DNA of 10,000 nt. Source: Candidatus Hydrogenedens sp. GTDB taxonomy: Bacteria; Hydrogenedentota; Hydrogenedentia; Hydrogenedentales; Hydrogenedentaceae. The notes beneath the pieces are model-generated. The model was not told the origin of the DNA. It searched no databases and was given only the letters and a program-made list of their open reading frames with translations. A program made the translations under genes and the position numbers. The number at the start of each line of letters is the position of its first letter. Position 1 is the first letter of the stretch. Location: NCBI GenBank assembly GCA_020216745.1, contig JAIWNQ010000268.1, forward strand, positions 1 through 10,000, given 5' to 3'. This document shows positions 7,683-10,000 of this stretch, piece by piece.

Positions 7683-8753
7683 CTATTCAGAATAGGATAC
7701 TAATTGGGTTAGTGCATCGTATGCAAGATTATGAAGAGGTCTGGATTCAGAATGGGCTACAGATTGAAAATAGGTTTTTGCCTTCTCCACATCTCTCATC
7801 TGATTCCAGTAAATATTCCCTATGGCATAATTTAATTGTGCTACTGCAGATGGTTCTGTTAAATATCCTCGAAGATTCTCAAGTGCTCGAATTTGCTTTT
7901 CTGGTGTCTGATTTGTAGGCTCAATAACACAATCTATCATGGATGCTATTGCTAAATTGGCAACCATAGTTCCTGGATATTTGGATACAATCATTTCTAA
8001 TTCACGAATAGGATTTTCCTTGTTAGAAAGCGCTGAGTTCAATGCATACAGAGGTTTAAAGTTTTCATTCTTTGTCTCTTCTAATAAATTATAACGATAA
8101 ATTGCTTCTTGCGATGAGGAAAAGATACGAGGATAATTTTGCCGTAACTGAGAGTAAAGACGATGTGCTTCATCATAACGTTCAGAAGAAGTATATTCAA
8201 GGTCTGCCAACATGAGAAGTGCTTGTCCAGCAATTGTTTCACCTGGATGTGATTTGATAATCTCCTTCAATTTCTCTTTTTGATTTTCTAATGGACCCTC
8301 ATAACTCATATTTTTTGCATTCTCATTTCCAATATGCAATGCAACATTGTTGTTTCTTATATTTGAAATTTCATAAAGAAAATACGAACCAAGCACAACT
8401 GTTACCATAACTATTATTACTGCCATACCCAACGCTAAACTTCTTGCTGGACGAAATGTAATAAGAACATTACTCTTTGAATCAGTAACTTTGCTCATCA
8501 CTTGTGGCAAAAGATTTATATTATTTACATCAATTTCACCATACAATACCTCTTGGATTTGCATTATTTGCTTTGCAAAACCGATCATTTGGTGATACTG
8601 TTCTTTACATCTCTGACATTTACCAATGTGCGTTTGAAGTTTCTTTTTCTCTACATCATCAATCTCTTCATAACAAGCAGTAATAATTAACTTTTCGTAA
8701 TAACTGCATGAATGAAAAAGGCAGTAAAACCATGAAGATAAATCTTTAATCAT
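7683..8753 (-). CDS. Probable anti-sigma factor: zinc finger, one membrane helix, periplasmic TPR-like region
   Basis: A 356-residue single-pass membrane protein. The N-terminal cytoplasmic part holds Cys27 and the zinc-binding anti-sigma signature H-x3-C-x2-C (His42, Cys46, Cys49 in THIGKCQRC), typical of zf-HC2 proteins that clamp ECF sigma factors. One membrane helix spans about 105-128. The C-terminal 220 residues are mostly helical with TPR-like repeats: GQALLMLADLEY with RYDEAHRLYSQLRQNYP (177-208), ELEMIVSKYPGTMVANLAIASM (251-272), and AQLNYAIGNIYWNQ with DVEKAKTYFQSV (305-332). These recall YbgF/YfiO-type TPRs. The start codon overlaps the sigma gene stop as ATGA, the usual sigma/anti-sigma arrangement. 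By analogy it would hold the sigma factor inactive until the periplasmic part senses a partner or stress. The anti-sigma role is inferred from motif and position; the signal is unknown. Confidence 0.8.
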   Translation of the reverse strand: MIKDLSSWFYCLFHSCSYYEKLIITACYEEIDDVEKKKLQTHIGKCQRCKEQYHQMIGFAKQIMQIQEVLYGEIDVNNINLLPQVMSKVTDSKSNVLITFRPARSLALGMAVIIVMVTVVLGSYFLYEISNIRNNNVALHIGNENAKNMSYEGPLENQKEKLKEIIKSHPGETIAGQALLMLADLEYTSSERYDEAHRLYSQLRQNYPRIFSSSQEAIYRYNLLEETKNENFKPLYALNSALSNKENPIRELEMIVSKYPGTMVANLAIASMIDCVIEPTNQTPEKQIRALENLRGYLTEPSAVAQLNYAIGNIYWNQMRDVEKAKTYFQSVAHSESRPLHNLAYDALTQLVSYSE

Positions 8754-9349
8754 AAGTCAATATTCCCTAATTCTTTACGAAGTTTTTGCAATGCTCTAAA
8801 AAGATGAACTTTTACACTACCGACGGTGCATCCTAAATGCTCCGCTATTTCATTCAATGAATATCCTTGATAATGCCTTAACATAAATACAGTTTGTTGA
8901 GTTTTTGATAATCGGGTTAGTGCCATACGAATTCGCTCATCAATTTCTTTGGCACGTGCTAAATCTAAAGGACTTTCAGGAGAAGGTATATGCCTAATTT
9001 CATCTTCGCTAACTCTGGCAATATTTTCATTCAGACTTTCATGGTCTGTTCTTTTTCTCTTCCGCAAATAATCTATCGAGCGATTTACTGCTAACCTTAA
9101 CAACCACGGGAGAAATGTGCCTCGTGGTTCCCATTGATTTATCTTTTCGTATGCTTTTAATAAGACCTCTTGCGTCACATCTAAAGCGTCCTCTCGGTTA
9201 CCAGTTACTCGATATGCAGTTGCATAAACTTTTCCTTGATACCTACGAACAATTTCTTCAAAGGCTTGTAAATTGCCTTCTTTCCAAAGAATTGCTAAGT
9301 CTTCATCACTGCAATTATTAAAATTTATGTTATTTTCTTTACTTTTCAT
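8750..9349 (-). CDS. ECF (extracytoplasmic function) RNA polymerase sigma factor
   Basis: A 199-residue group IV sigma factor with regions sigma-2 and sigma-4 only. Sigma-2 covers about 25-97: AFEEIVRRYQGKVYATAYR, then DALDVTQEVLLKAYEKI (core-RNAP contact, region 2.2) and PWLLRLAVNRSIDYLRKRKR (region 2.4, -10 recognition). A variable acidic linker (about 101-133) follows. Sigma-4 covers about 135-192, with LSKTQQTVFMLRHYQGYSLNEIAEHLG and a helix-turn-helix ending VGSVKVHLFRALQKLRKEL, which reads the -35 element. The family is RpoE/SigW-like. It overlaps its probable anti-sigma factor by 4 bp and begins 28 bp after the stop of the URO-D-family gene. No good Shine-Dalgarno sequence precedes the ATG, so translation may depend on the upstream gene or be weak. 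Its regulon is not deducible; the promoters seen in this window look like sigma-70 rather than ECF type. Confidence 0.95.
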   Translation of the reverse strand: MKSKENNINFNNCSDEDLAILWKEGNLQAFEEIVRRYQGKVYATAYRVTGNREDALDVTQEVLLKAYEKINQWEPRGTFLPWLLRLAVNRSIDYLRKRKRTDHESLNENIARVSEDEIRHIPSPESPLDLARAKEIDERIRMALTRLSKTQQTVFMLRHYQGYSLNEIAEHLGCTVGSVKVHLFRALQKLRKELGNIDL

Positions 9350-9377
9350 TTATTAAACGCTTTTTTCTTACTTAATG

Positions 9378-10000
9378 TTAACTACGATTTTTCAAATTAT
9401 TTATCCTTATATTTATATCCTTTAAATCCTTTGCAGTTCTATAAATCGACACTATTTTCAAAGGGTCAATCTCCGCAAGGATATTATGAATCGCACAAAA
9501 AACATAACCACTATCTTCTGCTAATATTGGAACTACTTCAGAAACCTGTGTTTTTACATCATCTACCGTACCTAACGGCAATACCTTCTGGGTATCTATT
9601 CCACCTCCCCAAAGTACTAATTTCCCTTTACATTTCTCTTTCCACTCACGAACACTATAGTTGCCCGCTGTCCACTGGACAGGGTTCAGCACATCAAATT
9701 CTGATTCAATAACCAAGTCTATTATATCGTAAATAGCCCCACAACTATGAAAAAAGGTTTTTATCCCTGACGATATACTGTGAATATACCTATTAAATTC
9801 TCGATAATAAGGGAGAAACAACTTTTTAAATATATCTGGCGAAGCAATAAGATTATTCTGTGTCCCCCAATCATCAGCATTACACATATATACATGTATA
9901 TACGGTGCTACCTTTGGTAGAAATCGTTCCAATTCAGAAATTGCATGATTTAGCATCAACTCATGTAGTTCCTTTACCTTTTCCTCATCCACAAGACAAA
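9378..10000 (-). CDS. URO-D superfamily protein (cobamide methyltransferase-like), N-terminal part outside window
   Basis: C-terminal portion of a uroporphyrinogen decarboxylase-superfamily TIM barrel. The frame continues to the right edge without a start; the GTG at 9992 is internal. About 207 residues are visible. Recognisable pieces are DWGTQNNLIASPDIFKKLFLPYY, IKTFFHSCGAIYDIIDLVI, FDVLNPVQWTAGNY and LVLWGGGIDTQKVLP. Counted from that GTG, His82-x-Cys84 in FHSCG and Cys166 in GYVFCAIHNI have spacing like the zinc ligands of MtaA/MtbA/CmuA-type corrinoid methyltransferases (His-x-Cys, then a Cys some 75-80 residues later). This favours a zinc-dependent methyltransferase-like protein over a heme-pathway UroD. 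It stops 28 bp before the sigma-factor gene and may share its transcript. Substrate unknown; no corrinoid protein gene is visible. Confidence 0.82.
   Translation of the reverse strand, partial: CLVDEEKVKELHELMLNHAISELERFLPKVAPYIHVYMCNADDWGTQNNLIASPDIFKKLFLPYYREFNRYIHSISSGIKTFFHSCGAIYDIIDLVIESEFDVLNPVQWTAGNYSVREWKEKCKGKLVLWGGGIDTQKVLPLGTVDDVKTQVSEVVPILAEDSGYVFCAIHNILAEIDPLKIVSIYRTAKDLKDINIRINNLKNRS

Noticed and set aside
7683..7695. Palindrome CTATTCAGAATAG at the 3' end of the anti-sigma gene
   Set aside because: The arms leave a one-base loop, so it cannot fold as a hairpin. It includes the stop codon and its surroundings, and a second similar stretch near 7743 looks like chance within coding sequence.
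7670..7918. Plus-strand open frame opposite the 3' end of the anti-sigma/TPR gene
   Set aside because: Its translation is low in recognisable structure and it overlaps the TPR coding region entirely apart from a few bases. It is taken as a chance frame.
9431..9712. Plus-strand open frame opposite the URO-D-family gene
   Set aside because: It lies wholly antisense to a well-supported protein with conserved motifs, and its translation shows no recognisable domain or ribosome-binding site.
9990..9992. GTG as the start of the URO-D-family gene
   Set aside because: The frame stays open to the window edge and the visible part covers only about the C-terminal half of the barrel, so the gene is truncated by the window.
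1..10000. Mobile element, CRISPR array, defence island or phage region
   Set aside because: No transposase, integrase, terminal inverted repeats, regularly spaced repeats or toxin/nuclease-type gene was seen. All genes have ordinary cellular roles or are unknown without mobile features.

Overview
This AT-rich window comes from a Gram-negative (diderm) bacterium. It carries an outer-membrane lipid A deacylase-like protein, type II secretion/type IV pilus-type assembly genes (GspE and GspF), and several proteins with Sec signal peptides. An ECF sigma factor with a TPR-bearing membrane anti-sigma partner, a GH78 rhamnosidase and a URO-D-family methyltransferase-like protein together recall carbohydrate-degrading uncultured lineages such as Hydrogenedentes, Lentisphaerae or other PVC-like groups. 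That placement is an impression from gene content, not a phylogenetic result. No rRNA, tRNA, CRISPR array, insertion sequence, integrase or phage gene is visible, and no stretch over 300 bases lacks a gene.

Left part (1-1796): the 3' part of a PagL-like lipid A 3-O-deacylase gene runs rightwards. It ends 7 bp from the convergent stop of a small stand-alone receiver-like protein on the minus strand. A 123-bp intergenic gap follows, holding a near-consensus sigma-70 promoter and a good ribosome-binding site. These drive a secreted protein of unknown function that has a possible secretin/TonB short N-terminal-like segment.

Middle and right part (1814-10000): everything lies on the minus strand. 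Read in the direction of transcription, the order is: C-terminal part of a URO-D/cobamide methyltransferase-family protein (cut by the right edge), ECF sigma factor, its probable transmembrane zinc-finger anti-sigma factor with a periplasmic TPR-like region (4-bp ATGA overlap), a short gap with a near-consensus promoter, gspE, gspF (14-bp overlap), and after 35 bp a secreted alpha-L-rhamnosidase.

How they may work together (inference): the sigma/anti-sigma pair looks like an envelope-sensing switch. GspE and GspF are the cytoplasmic motor and inner-membrane platform of a secretion or pilus machine whose other parts are not in this window. The rhamnosidase, with a Sec signal and the next position in the same transcription unit, is a candidate substrate or co-regulated product. 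Nothing here is clearly a new system. The least explained items are the degenerate receiver protein, the secreted unknown protein, and the TPR-fused anti-sigma factor beside the secretion genes.
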